Program-made: the position numbers and the translations under genes
Source of the DNA: Azonexus hydrophilus
GTDB taxonomy: Bacteria > Pseudomonadota > Gammaproteobacteria > Burkholderiales > Rhodocyclaceae
Assembly (NCBI RefSeq): GCF_001956855.1
Contig: NZ_MTHD01000005.1
Coordinates: 309,622-373,621 of the forward strand
Direction of reading: 5' to 3'
DNA length: 64,000 nt
In this document: positions 26,938 through 37,410 of the stretch, piece by piece
Layout: the number at the start of each line of letters is the position of its first letter
How positions within the stretch are numbered: position 1 is the stretch's first letter
Notes under the pieces: model-generated
What the model was told of the DNA's origin: nothing
Databases searched by the model: none
What the model saw: only the letters and a program-made list of their open reading frames with translations

Positions 26938-28926
26938 ATGGGCAGGAAAAGCTCGGGAGCGCTTTTGCCGGCGTTCGTTCTTGCCATCGCGGCGGCTGCG
27001 CCGGCGAGTGCGCAAACGGTGGATGCGGCAGCGCTCAGCCTTGAGGATCTGCTCGAAGTCACGGTCACCGGGGCAGCCAAGTACGCGCAGAAGCAGAGCC
27101 AGGTGGCGGCGGCAGCCAGTGTGATCACCCGCGACGAGATCAAGGCTTTCGGCTGGCGCACGCTCGACGAGGCGCTGTCCAGTCTGCCTGGCATCCATGC
27201 CTCGTACGATCGCCAGTACGGCAGCATCGGCACCCGTGGCATCGGCCTGCCCGGCGATTACCTGACGCGCGTGCTGGTCGCGGTCAACGGCAACCGCATC
27301 AACGATGCCTTGTACGACGGCGGGAGCATCGGCCGGGATTTTCCGGTCGACATCGACTTGGTCGAACGGATCGAATTCATCGGCGGGCCCGGCGGTGCGG
27401 TCTATGGGCAGAATGCGATGTTCGGCGTGGTCAACATCATTACCCGCGACGGTGCCAGCCTCGATGGCGGCGAAGCCGCGGTGGCCTGGAAGAATCGCGG
27501 CAACCAGCGGGAGGCGCGGATCAGCTGGGGACGCCGCCTGGAGAACGGCGTCGACGCCATGTTTTCGGTTTCCGGCCTGCGTGCCGACGGCCAGACGCTG
27601 AACATGGCTTACCCCGGTGCCGGTCCTGGCGGCAGCGATGTTGCCGGGCGCGTTGCCGGTCAGGACAGTGAGCGTGACCGCGAGTTCTTCGCCCGCGTCG
27701 CCCGTGGCGCATGGTCGGCCGAGGTCGCCAGTGGCAAGCGGCGCAAGGATGATCCGACGGCTTCGTTCTTCGCCGATGCGCTGGCCGATGGCCAGTACCA
27801 GCGCGATGCCTACAGCGTGATGCAGTTGCAGTACCGGCAAAGCTACCTCAACGACCAGCTGGAAGTCCTGGCCCGCGTTTTTTACGGTCGACAGCGTTAC
27901 GACGGCATTTTTCATTACAGCGGCGTGCCCAACCTGGCCAAGGGGGAAAGCGACTGGCATGGCGGCGAACTGCGCCTGCTGCATACTGGTATTGCCGGGC
28001 ACAAGCTGTTGTTCGGTGCCGAGTGGCAGCGCAACAGCCGCATCATGCAGAGCAACGACGACCCGACCACCGTCGGCATCGACACGCTGATCCGTGGCGA
28101 CGGCCGGCGTCAAGGCGTCTATTTCCAGGATGAATGGCAATTTGCCGATGCCTGGACCTCGATCATCGGCATGCGCGCCGACCACAGTGATGTCGGCGGC
28201 TCCCAGCTCAGTCCGCGGCTCGGCCTGATCTGGCAGGCAGCGCCGGCAACCACGCTGAAGATGCTGTACGGCCGCGCCCACCGCGAACCCAATGCCTACG
28301 AGCGCGACTACGACGATACCGTCTCGCAGCTTGCCAATCCCGGCCTGGACAGCGAGACCGTCGATACCTACGAACTGATCGCCGACCATCGCCTGGGCAA
28401 CGGCACCAGCCTGCGCGCCTCGCTTTATCGCTGGCGCCTGAAGGACATCATCACGCTGAACACCGATGCCGTCAGCGGCCTGACGCAATACCGCTCGGGC
28501 GAGCGCATCGACGCCCGGGGCGTCGAGCTGTCAGCCGCACGCCACTGGCCATCGGGCGTCCGCCTGCGCGGCAGCGTGTCGTTTCAGGATGTTGCCTACC
28601 CGGGCGGCAGGGAACTGGAAAACTCCCCACGCTGGCTGGGCCGGCTCAACCTGATCTATCCGCTGCCCTGGCACGGCCTGCGCCTCGGTTACGAATACCG
28701 CTTCGAAGGTCGGCGGCGTACGCTGGCTGGCGCAAACCTCGATGCCTACAGCCTTTCTCACCTGAACCTAAGTGCCGAGGGCTGGATTCGCGGTGTCGAC
28801 CTGTCGCTCGGCGTGCGCAACCTGTTCGACCGGCGCTACCGCCATCCCGGTGCCGACAGCAACTGGCAGGATAGCTTCACCCAGGACGGGCGGGCCGTGC
28901 TGCTGAAAATGGATTACCGCTTCTGA
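26938..28926 (+). CDS. TonB-dependent outer-membrane receptor
   Basis: The roughly 662-residue protein has a signal peptide ending APASAQT, a TonB-box/plug region (LEDLLEVTVTGAAKYAQK, then GTRGIGLPGDYLTRVLVAVNG and GGPGGAVYGQNAMFGVVNII, about residues 30-165) and a 22-strand type barrel ending in an aromatic residue (KMDYRF). The substrate is unknown. ATG 26938 is favoured over 26935 for spacing to GGGGGAG. Its stop overlaps the YfiR-like gene by one base, and the third gene is a kinase, so it may be a ligand-gated sensor rather than an ordinary siderophore receptor. Confidence 0.9.
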   Translation: MGRKSSGALLPAFVLAIAAAAPASAQTVDAAALSLEDLLEVTVTGAAKYAQKQSQVAAAASVITRDEIKAFGWRTLDEALSSLPGIHASYDRQYGSIGTRGIGLPGDYLTRVLVAVNGNRINDALYDGGSIGRDFPVDIDLVERIEFIGGPGGAVYGQNAMFGVVNIITRDGASLDGGEAAVAWKNRGNQREARISWGRRLENGVDAMFSVSGLRADGQTLNMAYPGAGPGGSDVAGRVAGQDSERDREFFARVARGAWSAEVASGKRRKDDPTASFFADALADGQYQRDAYSVMQLQYRQSYLNDQLEVLARVFYGRQRYDGIFHYSGVPNLAKGESDWHGGELRLLHTGIAGHKLLFGAEWQRNSRIMQSNDDPTTVGIDTLIRGDGRRQGVYFQDEWQFADAWTSIIGMRADHSDVGGSQLSPRLGLIWQAAPATTLKMLYGRAHREPNAYERDYDDTVSQLANPGLDSETVDTYELIADHRLGNGTSLRASLYRWRLKDIITLNTDAVSGLTQYRSGERIDARGVELSAARHWPSGVRLRGSVSFQDVAYPGGRELENSPRWLGRLNLIYPLPWHGLRLGYEYRFEGRRRTLAGANLDAYSLSHLNLSAEGWIRGVDLSLGVRNLFDRRYRHPGADSNWQDSFTQDGRAVLLKMDYRF

Positions 28927-29444
28927 TGTCGCGCCTGCGCCTTCTGCTCCTCGCCTTGTGCGCGTCGCTGCTGGCCACGCCGGTGGCTGGCCAGGGTTTT
29001 ACCGAGTATCAGCTGAAGGCCGGTGTGCTGTACAACTTCATTGCCTTCACCACCTGGCCGGAAGCGGCTCCTCCTGTGCTCAATGTCTGTATTTATGGTC
29101 CCGATCCCTTTGGTCGTGAAATCGATGCGCTGCAGGGCCGCAAGATCGGCAGCGGCAGCCTGGCAATCCGGCGCGCCAGCAGCGTCGATGCGCTGGCAGC
29201 CTGCCACGTCGTCTTCATCGGCCAGGCCGCCATCGGCAACCTGCCGCGCGTGCTAGAACACCTGGGTAACCGGCCGGTGCTGACGGTGGCCGATGCGCCC
29301 GGCGGTAGTGCGCGCGGCATCGTCCTGAACATGGAAATGGCGGATGGGCGGCTCGGCTTCCGGGCGAATCTGGCCGAGGCACGCAATCGTGGTCTCGGTC
29401 TCAGTTCCAAGCTGTTGCGGCTGGCCAGCGAGGTGGTCCAGTGA
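28926..29444 (+). CDS. YfiR/HmsC-like periplasmic protein (DUF4154)
   Basis: The 172-residue protein has a signal peptide ([17 protein letters not shown]) and the DUF4154 pattern: [31 protein letters not shown] and the C-terminal [16 protein letters not shown]. YfiR of Pseudomonas is a periplasmic inhibitor of a diguanylate cyclase; here the neighbour is a hybrid histidine kinase with a periplasmic domain, its probable partner. Overlaps the receptor by one base and the kinase by four. Confidence 0.9.
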   Translation: MSRLRLLLLALCASLLATPVAGQGFTEYQLKAGVLYNFIAFTTWPEAAPPVLNVCIYGPDPFGREIDALQGRKIGSGSLAIRRASSVDALAACHVVFIGQAAIGNLPRVLEHLGNRPVLTVADAPGGSARGIVLNMEMADGRLGFRANLAEARNRGLGLSSKLLRLASEVVQ

Positions 29445-31795
29445 ATCATGACAGCAGTCATACGATCACGCTTGGCCAACGACTGGCCGGCATCAACCGG
29501 CGCATTCTTGCGGGTGCGCTGGGCATCTTTGCGCTGATCGTCGTCGCCAGCAGCCTTATCCTCGGTGTCTCAGCGCTGCTGCACGCCCATCGCGGGCAGG
29601 CCGCGATCCTCGCCGAGAATCTCAGTGCCAGCCTGGCTTTCCGCAATGAGGCAGATGCCACGGCCTTGCTGCGTTCGCTCGAGCATGCGCCGGAAGTTCT
29701 CGCCACAGTGGTGTATGACGAGGCCGGGATGCCCTTCGCGCAATACCTGACTGCGGCTCAGGCGTTGCCGGCGAAGCTTCCCGCGGTCGGCGAGGGCATC
29801 GATTATTTTGCCGGCCATGTCGAACTGGTCCAGCCGATTCATCATCAGGGGCAAGCGCTCGGCAGCCTTTATCTGCGTGCCAGCCTTGGGGCGCTGTACT
29901 GGCAAATGCTGGTGCAACTGGCGGTCATTTTTTCCGCGGCCTTGCTGGCGCTGCTGCTCGGCCAGCATCTTTCCCGCCGCTTGAGCCGCAGCGCCTTGCG
30001 GCCGCTGGCTGAGCTGACGATGCTGATGGAGCAGGTCTCGCACTACGGTGATTTCAGTCTGCGCGCCAGCCCCAGCCGCATCCACGAACTCGACACGCTG
30101 GCCAGGGGCCTGAACGCGATGCTCGACGAGATCCGCAGCCGTGACCAGAGCCTGCGCGAACATCGCGATTCGTTGCAGGTGCTGCTCAAGGAGCGGACCG
30201 CAGCCATGGAACAGGCGCGGATTGCCAGCAGTGCCAAGACCCGGTTCCTGGCCAACATGAGCCACGAGATCCGGACGCCGCTCAACGCGGTGATCGGTCT
30301 GACCGGCTTGTTGCAGCGGACGTCGCTTGACCCGCGACAGCGCGACCGCCTGCGCAAGATCGAGGCGGCCGGCCAGCATCTGCTGACGGTGATCAACGAC
30401 ATCCTCGACCTGTCGAAAATCGAAGCTGGCCGGATGCAGCTGGAGGAAACCGATTTCTCGCTCGACGACGTGCTGGCACAGGTGCAGACGCTGGTCGCCG
30501 AAGCTGCTGCCAGGAAGGATCTGACGGTCGCCGTCGATCGTGGCGAGGTACCGCGCTGCCTGCGTGGCGACCCGACCCGGCTGCGCCAGGGACTGCTCAA
30601 TTTTGCCGGCAACGCAGTCAAATTCACCGAGCGCGGCGGCATTGTCATCCGCACCTCGCTCGAACGTGCCGAAGGCGATGTCCTGCGTGTGCGGTTTTCG
30701 GTCGAGGATACCGGGATCGGCATTCCCGTCGATCGCCAGTCGAAGTTGTTCGAAGCCTTCGAGCAGGGCGATGCCTCGACCACCCGCAGATATGGCGGCA
30801 CCGGCCTCGGTCTGACCATCACCCGGCGGCTGGCCGAGTTGATGGGCGGCGATATCGGCGTCATCAGCGAACCCGGCAAGGGCAGCGTGTTCTGGTTCTC
30901 GGCGGTGTTGCACACGGGCGACCCGGCGGCGCTGGTACGACCCGGCAGCAATGCGCTCGCCGACAGCGGCAAGCTGCTGCAGCATTGCGCGGGTGCTCGC
31001 CTGCTGCTCGCCGAGGACAACGAAATCAACCGCGAGGTTGCGCTCGACATGCTCGAAGCCGTCGGCCTGAAAACCGATGTTGCGGTCAACGGGCGCCAAG
31101 CGGTGGAAATGTTCCGCACCGGCGATTACCAGCTGGTCCTGATGGACATGCAGATGCCGGAAATGGATGGTGTCGAGGCGACCCGTGCGATTCGCAGCCT
31201 GCCTGCCGGGACTACCGTGCCGATCGTCGCGATGACCGCCAACGCTTTTGACGAGGACCGGAAACACTGCTTCGAAGCCGGCATGAACGCATTCATCGCC
31301 AAGCCGGTGGCACCGGAAATGCTCTATGCGGTGCTCGAACAATGGCTGCCTGCCAGTGACGAGTTACCGGTCATCGTCGAGGAAGCCGTCCCGTTGGCCG
31401 CAGAAGTCGACGAGACGCTGGCAGAGCGCTTGCGGACGATTGCCGATCTCGATCTTGCCAAGGGCTTGCTGGTCGCCCGGGAAAAAGCCGATTTCCTGGC
31501 GCATCTGCTGATTTCCTTCGCCCGCGTGCATGGCGAAGATGCGGCGGCAATCCGGCGCCTGCTGGCCGAGGGCAACCTGGTTGCGCTGGAGCGTCTGGCG
31601 CATGCGCTGAAAGGCTCGTTGGCGACCATCGGTGTCGTCTCGGTCAGCGCACTGGCCGCCGATCTGCAACTGGCGGCGCGTGCCGGCGATGCCGCGGCCT
31701 GCGTGGTGCCGGCCGAGCGCTGCGCCGACGGCCTGGGCAACTTCATTTCCGGGGTCCACGCCGCGCTCGATGACTGGGACAACGCCAGTACCTGA
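29441..31795 (+). CDS. Hybrid sensor histidine kinase with receiver and Hpt domains
   Basis: The 784-residue kinase starts with GTG in a GTGA overlap. Order: TM1 (about 20-47), periplasmic CHASE8-like domain (about 48-150), TM2 (about 153-178), HAMP (about 180-235), HisKA with [14 protein letters not shown] (His about 275), HATPase (about 375-490, DTGIGIP and [13 protein letters not shown]), receiver ([13 protein letters not shown], Asp about 569) and Hpt ([13 protein letters not shown], His about 721). A complete phosphorelay lies in one protein; no output regulator is adjacent. The periplasmic domain likely meets the YfiR-like protein. A bidirectional terminator follows. Confidence 0.93.
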   Translation: MNHDSSHTITLGQRLAGINRRILAGALGIFALIVVASSLILGVSALLHAHRGQAAILAENLSASLAFRNEADATALLRSLEHAPEVLATVVYDEAGMPFAQYLTAAQALPAKLPAVGEGIDYFAGHVELVQPIHHQGQALGSLYLRASLGALYWQMLVQLAVIFSAALLALLLGQHLSRRLSRSALRPLAELTMLMEQVSHYGDFSLRASPSRIHELDTLARGLNAMLDEIRSRDQSLREHRDSLQVLLKERTAAMEQARIASSAKTRFLANMSHEIRTPLNAVIGLTGLLQRTSLDPRQRDRLRKIEAAGQHLLTVINDILDLSKIEAGRMQLEETDFSLDDVLAQVQTLVAEAAARKDLTVAVDRGEVPRCLRGDPTRLRQGLLNFAGNAVKFTERGGIVIRTSLERAEGDVLRVRFSVEDTGIGIPVDRQSKLFEAFEQGDASTTRRYGGTGLGLTITRRLAELMGGDIGVISEPGKGSVFWFSAVLHTGDPAALVRPGSNALADSGKLLQHCAGARLLLAEDNEINREVALDMLEAVGLKTDVAVNGRQAVEMFRTGDYQLVLMDMQMPEMDGVEATRAIRSLPAGTTVPIVAMTANAFDEDRKHCFEAGMNAFIAKPVAPEMLYAVLEQWLPASDELPVIVEEAVPLAAEVDETLAERLRTIADLDLAKGLLVAREKADFLAHLLISFARVHGEDAAAIRRLLAEGNLVALERLAHALKGSLATIGVVSVSALAADLQLAARAGDAAACVVPAERCADGLGNFISGVHAALDDWDNAST

Positions 31796-31805
31796 TCCCG
31801 GAAAA

Positions 31806-31840
31806 GACAAACCCGGCACGAAGCCGGGTTTGTCGTTCTT
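31806..31840. terminator. Bidirectional terminator between hybrid kinase and metY-like genes
   Basis: Perfect 12-bp stem GACAAACCCGGC (31806-31817) with GCCGGGTTTGTC (31823-31834), loop ACGAA, followed by GTTCTT on plus and by TTTT on minus. It lies between two converging genes. Confidence 0.8.
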
Positions 31841-31853
31841 GCGCTGTGCCTGA

Positions 31854-33125
31854 TCAGGCGGCGTTGAGCGCCTGATCCAGATCGGCGATCAGGTCGTCGA
31901 TATGCTCGATGCCGACCGACAGGCGGATCATGTCTTCGGAGACGCCGGCCTTGGCCAGTTCTTCCGGCGACAGCTGGCGGTGCGTCGTCGACGCCGGGTG
32001 GCAGGCGAGCGTCTTGCAGTCGCCGATGTTGACCAGGCGGGTGACCAGCTTCAGTGCATCCTGGAACTTGCCGCCGCCTTCGCGACCACCCTTGACCCCG
32101 AAGTTGAGGATGCCGGAAGCGCGGCCGCCCATGTACTTCTGTACCAGCGCGTGGTCCTTGTGCTCGGGCAGGCCGGCGTAGTTGACCCAGCTGCATTTCG
32201 GATGGTTCTGCAGGAACTGGGCGATCTTCAGCGAGTTCTCGCAGATCCGGTCCATGCGCAGCGCCAGCGTTTCAATGCCTTGCAGGATCAGGAAGGCGTT
32301 GAATGGGCTGATTGCGGCACCCATGTTGCGCAGCGGTACGACGCGGGCGCGGCCGATGTAGGCAGCGGCGCCGAGCGCTTCGGTATAGACGACGCCGTGG
32401 TAGGAGACGTCCGGCTCGTTGAGGCGCTTGAACTTCTGCTTGTGTTCGGCCCACGGGAACTTGCCGCTATCGACGATGATGCCGCCGATGGAATTGCCGT
32501 GGCCGCCGAGATACTTGGTCAGCGCATGGACGACAATGTCGGCACCGTGTTCGAACGGGCGGCACAGGTAGGGCGAGGGCACGGTGTTGTCGACGATGAC
32601 CGGCACGCCGTGCTTGTGGGCGACTTCGGCGAGCTTTTCGAAATCGGTGACATTGCCCAGCGGATTGCCGACCGACTCGCAGAAAACGGCTTTGGTCTTG
32701 GCGTCGATCAGCTTCTCGAAGGCTTCCGGATCGCGGTAATCGGCGAAACGGACTTCGATGCCGTACTGCGGCAGCGTGTGCGCGAACAGGTTGTAGGTGC
32801 CGCCGTACAGCGTGGACGACGTGACGATGTTGTCGCCGGCTTCGGCGATCGTCTGGATCGACGCGGTGATCGCTGCCATGCCCGAGGCCATGGCCAGCGC
32901 GGCGATGCCGCCTTCCATTTCAGCAACGCGCTTTTCCAGCACGTCCTGGGTCGGATTCATGATCCGCGTATAGATGTTGCCGGCGACCTTGAGGTCGAAC
33001 AGGTCGGCGCCGTGCTGGGTGCTGTCGAAGGCGTAGGACGTCGTCTGGTAAATCGGCACGGCAACCGCCTTGGTCGTCGGGTCCGGGCTGTAGCCGCCGT
33101 GTACGGCGATGGTTTCGATCTTCAT
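31854..33125 (-). CDS. metY: O-acetylhomoserine sulfhydrylase
   Basis: The 423-residue PLP enzyme makes homocysteine from O-acetylhomoserine and sulfide. It shows AVPIYQTTSYAFDST, the substrate/PLP loop YTRIMNPTQDVLEKR, and the PLP Lys in HALTKYLGGHGNSIGG. Length and motifs fit MetY more than the shorter MetB/MetZ enzymes. ATG 33125 fits the family start MKIETIAVHGG. A single gene ending at a shared terminator. Confidence 0.92.
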   Translation of the reverse strand: MKIETIAVHGGYSPDPTTKAVAVPIYQTTSYAFDSTQHGADLFDLKVAGNIYTRIMNPTQDVLEKRVAEMEGGIAALAMASGMAAITASIQTIAEAGDNIVTSSTLYGGTYNLFAHTLPQYGIEVRFADYRDPEAFEKLIDAKTKAVFCESVGNPLGNVTDFEKLAEVAHKHGVPVIVDNTVPSPYLCRPFEHGADIVVHALTKYLGGHGNSIGGIIVDSGKFPWAEHKQKFKRLNEPDVSYHGVVYTEALGAAAYIGRARVVPLRNMGAAISPFNAFLILQGIETLALRMDRICENSLKIAQFLQNHPKCSWVNYAGLPEHKDHALVQKYMGGRASGILNFGVKGGREGGGKFQDALKLVTRLVNIGDCKTLACHPASTTHRQLSPEELAKAGVSEDMIRLSVGIEHIDDLIADLDQALNAA

Positions 33126-33232
33126 GCGCGTGTCTCTCTTGGTTTTGTGGTGAAAGGAAAAAGTCTACAGGAGCCTGGCCAGATTAACCATGGCTGGTGG
33201 ATTGCGCCAATAACATCGGCAGCTAAGCTTAT

Positions 33233-35155
33233 TCACGTGCGGTCGTCGAAAGTATCGTCTTCTTGCGGTCGACCGTGCGTTTTGAGCAAAAACCGGCCAG
33301 GATCGACGGCGTCAACGAGGTCGCTTTCCAGCGGCAGCGGTTCGCCTTCGAGGCGGCTGAGCAGCAGGTCGGCCATCAGTGCTGACCAGACGATGCCGCG
33401 CGCGCCGAAGCCCTGTACGCACCACAGGCCGGGCAGGCGGGGCAGGGCCGGCAGGCGCGCATTGGCCGGTGCGCTGGCCGGGTCGGGCATGGGGCCGACG
33501 ATGGGCAGGCGGTCGGGCGACATCGGGCGAAAGCCGGTGCGGCCAGTCAGCGTCGCTGGATCGATGGGGCCGGCGTAGCCGGGCAGGCACAGATTCAGCC
33601 GGGCAAGGTTTTCGCGGTGGTCGTCGATGCGTACTGACGGATCGGGGTCGGCGTATTGCAAGGTGGCGCCGGTCAGGCTCAGGCCGTCGATGGCCGGCAT
33701 CGCGTAGCCGTGGCGGCAGACGACGTGCGCCAGCGCTTGCGTGGCCCCGGCCGGCAGGTGGCTGACCTGGCCTCTGGCGCTCTTTTGCGGCAGCCAGGCG
33801 AACTGGGCGAAGTCGGTGGCAGCGGCGCCGCTGGCCATGATGACGATGGGCGCCGCGCCGATTTCCTCGCCGTCGGCATTGAGCAGACGCCAGCCGGTTT
33901 CTGTCTGTTCCAGCTGGTCTACCGCAACATTGAAGCGCCGGACGATGCGTTCCGGCCAGGCGGCGAGGGCGGCCCGGCAGACCGACACGGGATTGACCCA
34001 GCCGCCGCCGGGAAACCACCAGCCGCCGGTTTCCACCGGCAGGCCGAGCATGCGGCCGGCACTTTCGCGGTCGACGAACTGCATCAGTTCAGGCGGCATC
34101 TGCAGACGTTCGATGGTCCGTTGCTGGGTCGCCTCATGCAGTGCTTCGCGGCCGAGATGGAGCACGCCGCAGCCCGACCAGCGGGCGTCCGGCAGGCTTT
34201 GCAGCAATGCGCGCGTGGCCAGGTAGCCGGCGCGGGTCAGCCGCGACAGGCGGCTGTCGTCGGCGCTCGGTAGCGGCCGCAGCACCCCGGCGAGATTGCA
34301 CGAGGCGCCGGTGGCTGGCGTGGCGGCACGTTCGATGATCTCGACCTGCCAGCCGGCACCGGCCAGCGCGCTGGCGGCGGTAGCACCGGCAACGCCGGCG
34401 CCGATGACGATGGCCCGGCGTTCGGCCGGTGGCTGGTGGCGGTCGGGCCGGCGCGAGCGCAGGCGGCCGGTCAGCATCTGCCGCTTGTTGCCGAAACCGG
34501 GACGTTTCGTCGTCTCGAATTCGGCGGCTTCGAGCGCTCTGCGCAGATGCCCGGCGACCGTCCAGGTAGCCAGCGTCGCGCCCGGTGCGGCCAGGCGCGA
34601 CAGCGAGCGGCACAGCGCCGGCGTCCATAGTTCGGGATTTTTCGCCGGCGAGAAACCGTCGAGGAAAAAGGCATCGACCGAGGCGTTGACCGCACGCAAT
34701 TGCGTTGCCGCGTCACCGAACACCAGCGTCAGGATAACCCGGCGGTCGTCGAGGAAAAGGCGATGCACGCCCGGCGACAGCACCGGCCAGGCCGCCTGCA
34801 GTTGCCCGGCAATCTCGGCGAATTCCGGCCAGGCGCGCTGGGCGATGGCCAAGTCGGCGGCGGAGAACGGGTGTTTCTCGACCGAGACGAAATGCAGCCG
34901 CCGGCAGCGTTGCGGGTCGTCGCGCCAGGCCTGCCAGGTGGTGAGGAAGTTGAGACCCAGCCCGAAGCCGGTTTCGAGGATGACGAAACGGTCCTTGCCC
35001 TGCCAGCGCCCGGGCAGGTCGTTGCCGCCGAGGAAGACGTGGCGCGTCTGCGCCGGGCCGCCGTGGGCCGAATGGTAGAGGTCGTCGTAGTCGCTGGCGT
35101 AGGGCGTCCGGCCGTCGTCGGCGAGTTCCAGGCGGGCGGGGCGCAGTACTTCCAC
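33233..35155 (-). CDS. mnmC: Bifunctional tRNA mnm5s2U biosynthesis protein
   Basis: The 640-residue fusion has an N-terminal methyltransferase (Mnm[17 protein letters not shown] and [17 protein letters not shown], residues about 1-230) and a C-terminal FAD oxidoreductase ([15 protein letters not shown] from about 245, closing with [19 protein letters not shown]). It completes mnm5s2U at tRNA position 34. GTG 35155 overlaps the upstream stop by one base. The last codons contain the window's recurring TTGCGGTCGACCG motif, read as GRPQ. Confidence 0.93.
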   Translation of the reverse strand: MEVLRPARLELADDGRTPYASDYDDLYHSAHGGPAQTRHVFLGGNDLPGRWQGKDRFVILETGFGLGLNFLTTWQAWRDDPQRCRRLHFVSVEKHPFSAADLAIAQRAWPEFAEIAGQLQAAWPVLSPGVHRLFLDDRRVILTLVFGDAATQLRAVNASVDAFFLDGFSPAKNPELWTPALCRSLSRLAAPGATLATWTVAGHLRRALEAAEFETTKRPGFGNKRQMLTGRLRSRRPDRHQPPAERRAIVIGAGVAGATAASALAGAGWQVEIIERAATPATGASCNLAGVLRPLPSADDSRLSRLTRAGYLATRALLQSLPDARWSGCGVLHLGREALHEATQQRTIERLQMPPELMQFVDRESAGRMLGLPVETGGWWFPGGGWVNPVSVCRAALAAWPERIVRRFNVAVDQLEQTETGWRLLNADGEEIGAAPIVIMASGAAATDFAQFAWLPQKSARGQVSHLPAGATQALAHVVCRHGYAMPAIDGLSLTGATLQYADPDPSVRIDDHRENLARLNLCLPGYAGPIDPATLTGRTGFRPMSPDRLPIVGPMPDPASAPANARLPALPRLPGLWCVQGFGARGIVWSALMADLLLSRLEGEPLPLESDLVDAVDPGRFLLKTHGRPQEDDTFDDRT

Positions 35156-35670
35156 TAGTGGAGCAGGCCGGGTTTCTTGTCGTCGGCCGGCATTGCCGGC
35201 GTTTCGGCAGCGGCGGTCGGCGCGTAGTCGAGCGCCAGCGCCCAGCCGGCCTGTTCGGCCGACTTGCGCAGCATCGCGCACAGCGCCTGCATCAGTTCGC
35301 CGTTGAGGTTGAGCGTGAAGCTACGCTCGCGACCCTCACGGAAGATCAGCCGGGCGACGCCATCGCCGGCGGCAGTCAGCGTTGCCTCGCTGGCGAGCAG
35401 TGGCGTTGCACCGAGCGGAAACAGCGGGTTGTCTTCCTTGAACGGCTGCTCGAAGCTCGACGACGGCGCCGCTGCAGCCGGCTTCTCGGCCGGCGCCTGC
35501 GGCCGCGCCGCGAGATGCCCGGAGAGCATGGTGACCAGATGCGGCCACAGTTCGCGCAGGTAGCGCCGGGTGATCCACACCCGGAACTCCTCGTTGGCCT
35601 GCGTCGCCACGCGCAGTGTCAGCCGATCCTGGACCGCGTCGCTCGCTACCTGGATCTGCCGGATCTGCAT
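35155..35670 (-). CDS. Conserved hypothetical protein between lysS and mnmC
   Basis: The 171-residue soluble protein has an N-terminal region [20 protein letters not shown], a central Ala/Pro linker (about 55-80) and a C-terminal part with [18 protein letters not shown] recall similar uncharacterised proteins in betaproteobacteria but no function. ATG 35670 shares a base with the lysS stop (TAATG) and its stop overlaps mnmC, so the three form one translated unit, suggesting a translation-related role. Confidence 0.75.
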   Translation of the reverse strand: MQIRQIQVASDAVQDRLTLRVATQANEEFRVWITRRYLRELWPHLVTMLSGHLAARPQAPAEKPAAAAPSSSFEQPFKEDNPLFPLGATPLLASEATLTAAGDGVARLIFREGRERSFTLNLNGELMQALCAMLRKSAEQAGWALALDYAPTAAAETPAMPADDKKPGLLH

Positions 35671-37175
35671 TATTCCGGACGCATTGAAGGAAAGAGAATC
35701 ACGTCACGGATGGCGGGGGAGTCGGTCAGCAGCATGATCAGGCGATCAATGCCGATGCCGCAACCACCGGTCGGCGGCAGGCCGTATTCCAGCGCGCGGA
35801 TGAAGTCGGCGTCGTAATACATCGCCTCTTCGTCGCCGGCGTCCTTGGCTTTCATCTGTTCCTGGAAGCGGGCCGCCTGGTCTTCGGCGTCGTTCAGCTC
35901 GGAGAAGCCGTTGGCGATTTCGCGACCGACGATGAACAGCTCGAAGCGTTCGGTGATTTCCGGGTTGGCGTCCGATGCACGGGCCAGCGGCGAGACTTCG
36001 ACCGGGTAGTCGATGATGAAGGTCGGCTCCCAGCACTGGGCTTCGGCGCAGGCTTCGAAAAGTTGCAGTTGCAGGCTGCCGAGACCGCCCGGCTTGACCT
36101 TCTCGCCGAAGGCGACGATCTTGGTCTTGAGGAATTCGGCGTCGGCCAGTTGCGCGTCGGAGAAGTCCGGCTGCTCGCGCTGGATCGCCTGGGTGATGGT
36201 CAGGCGGTGGAAGGGCTTGGACAGGTCGAGTTCGCGGCCCTGGTACTGGAACACTTCCTTGCCCAGCGCCTCGCGCGCGGCGTGGCGGATCAGGCCTTCG
36301 GTGAAGTCCATCAGCGTGTGGTAGTTCGCATACGCCTCATAGAATTCCATCATCGTGAATTCGGGATTGTGCCGCGGGCTCAAACCTTCGTTGCGGAAGT
36401 TGCGGTTAACTTCGAAGACCTTCTCGAAGCCGCCGACGACCAGGCGCTTCAGGTACAGCTCCGGCGCGATGCGCAGGAACTGCTGCATGTCGAGCGCGTT
36501 GTGGTGGGTGATGAAGGGTTTGGCCGCCGCGCCGCCGGGGATCGGATGCATCATCGGCGTTTCGACTTCCATGAAGCCGTGGCCGCACATGTAGTTGCGG
36601 ATCGACTGGACGATGGCCGAACGGGCGCGGAAGGTGAAACGCGTTTCCTCGTTCATGATCAGGTCGACGTAACGCTGGCGGTACTTCATTTCCTGATCGG
36701 CCAGGCCGTGGAACTTGTCCGGCAGCGGGCGCAGCGACTTGGTCAGCAGGCGGATTTCGGCAGCCTGGATCGACAGCTCGCCGGTCTTGGTCTTCATCAG
36801 CGTGCCAACGACACCGAGAATGTCGCCGAGGTCCCAGCCCTTGAAGGCGGTGTAGCTTTCCTCGCCGACCTTGTCGCGGGCGACGTAGATCTGGATGCGA
36901 CCGGAGACGTCCTGCAGCGTGGCGAACGAAGCCTTGCCCATGACCCGCTTCAGCATCATGCGGCCGCCGACCTTGACCTCGACCGGCAGGCCTTCGAGTT
37001 CTTCCGCCGATTTCTCGCCGTAACCCTCGTGCAGTTTCTGCGCCGTGTTCTCGCGCTGGAAATCGTTCGGGAAGGCGGCACCGCTCTTGCGCCACTCGGC
37101 CAGTTTGGCGCGACGCTCGGCAATGAGCTGGTTTTCGTCTTGTTGGACCGGGGTTTGCTGTTCGGCGTTGGACAT
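35670..37175 (-). CDS. lysS: Lysyl-tRNA synthetase, class II
   Basis: The 501-residue enzyme has an N-terminal OB-fold anticodon-binding domain ([19 protein letters not shown]) and class II motifs: motif 1 around [15 protein letters not shown], motif 2 [20 protein letters not shown], motif 3 [19 protein letters not shown] 37175 ([16 protein letters not shown]) fits the family; the frame is open further upstream without family character. First gene of lysS-hypothetical-mnmC. Confidence 0.97.
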   Translation of the reverse strand: MSNAEQQTPVQQDENQLIAERRAKLAEWRKSGAAFPNDFQRENTAQKLHEGYGEKSAEELEGLPVEVKVGGRMMLKRVMGKASFATLQDVSGRIQIYVARDKVGEESYTAFKGWDLGDILGVVGTLMKTKTGELSIQAAEIRLLTKSLRPLPDKFHGLADQEMKYRQRYVDLIMNEETRFTFRARSAIVQSIRNYMCGHGFMEVETPMMHPIPGGAAAKPFITHHNALDMQQFLRIAPELYLKRLVVGGFEKVFEVNRNFRNEGLSPRHNPEFTMMEFYEAYANYHTLMDFTEGLIRHAAREALGKEVFQYQGRELDLSKPFHRLTITQAIQREQPDFSDAQLADAEFLKTKIVAFGEKVKPGGLGSLQLQLFEACAEAQCWEPTFIIDYPVEVSPLARASDANPEITERFELFIVGREIANGFSELNDAEDQAARFQEQMKAKDAGDEEAMYYDADFIRALEYGLPPTGGCGIGIDRLIMLLTDSPAIRDVILFPSMRPE

Positions 37176-37334
37176 GAAAATCCTTGGGTATGGGATGGCT
37201 GCGGGCGACCCGCCTGAGACCCCGGATTTTCGCCGATTTAGGCCGTTCGGGACAAGTCTGTCGCGTGCTTTCTCGAATGTACCAGCCGTTTGCCCTGAAT
37301 GAAGTTCCGCGTGGATCGTCTGGTTATTCCAAAG

Positions 37335-37347
37335 CAATATGATATTG
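37335..37347. promoter_or_regulatory. Inverted repeat upstream of vgrG
   Basis: CAATAT-G-ATATTG, a perfect odd-length palindrome 64 bases before the vgrG start codon in an AT-rich patch. Possible regulator site for the type VI genes; no known family match. Confidence 0.3.
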
Positions 37348-37410
37348 GGCTAATATCGCGTCTTTGCGGCGCATCGTGTGCCGTCTCTTTGTCTTCAAGG
37401 CAGTAAATTC

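Noticed and set aside
26812..28488. 558-codon minus-strand frame opposite the TonB receptor
   Set aside because: Antisense shadow; the receptor reading has signal peptide, plug and barrel.
31902..33578. 558-codon plus-strand frame over metY and the mnmC end
   Set aside because: Crosses two well-supported genes on the other strand and has no homology.
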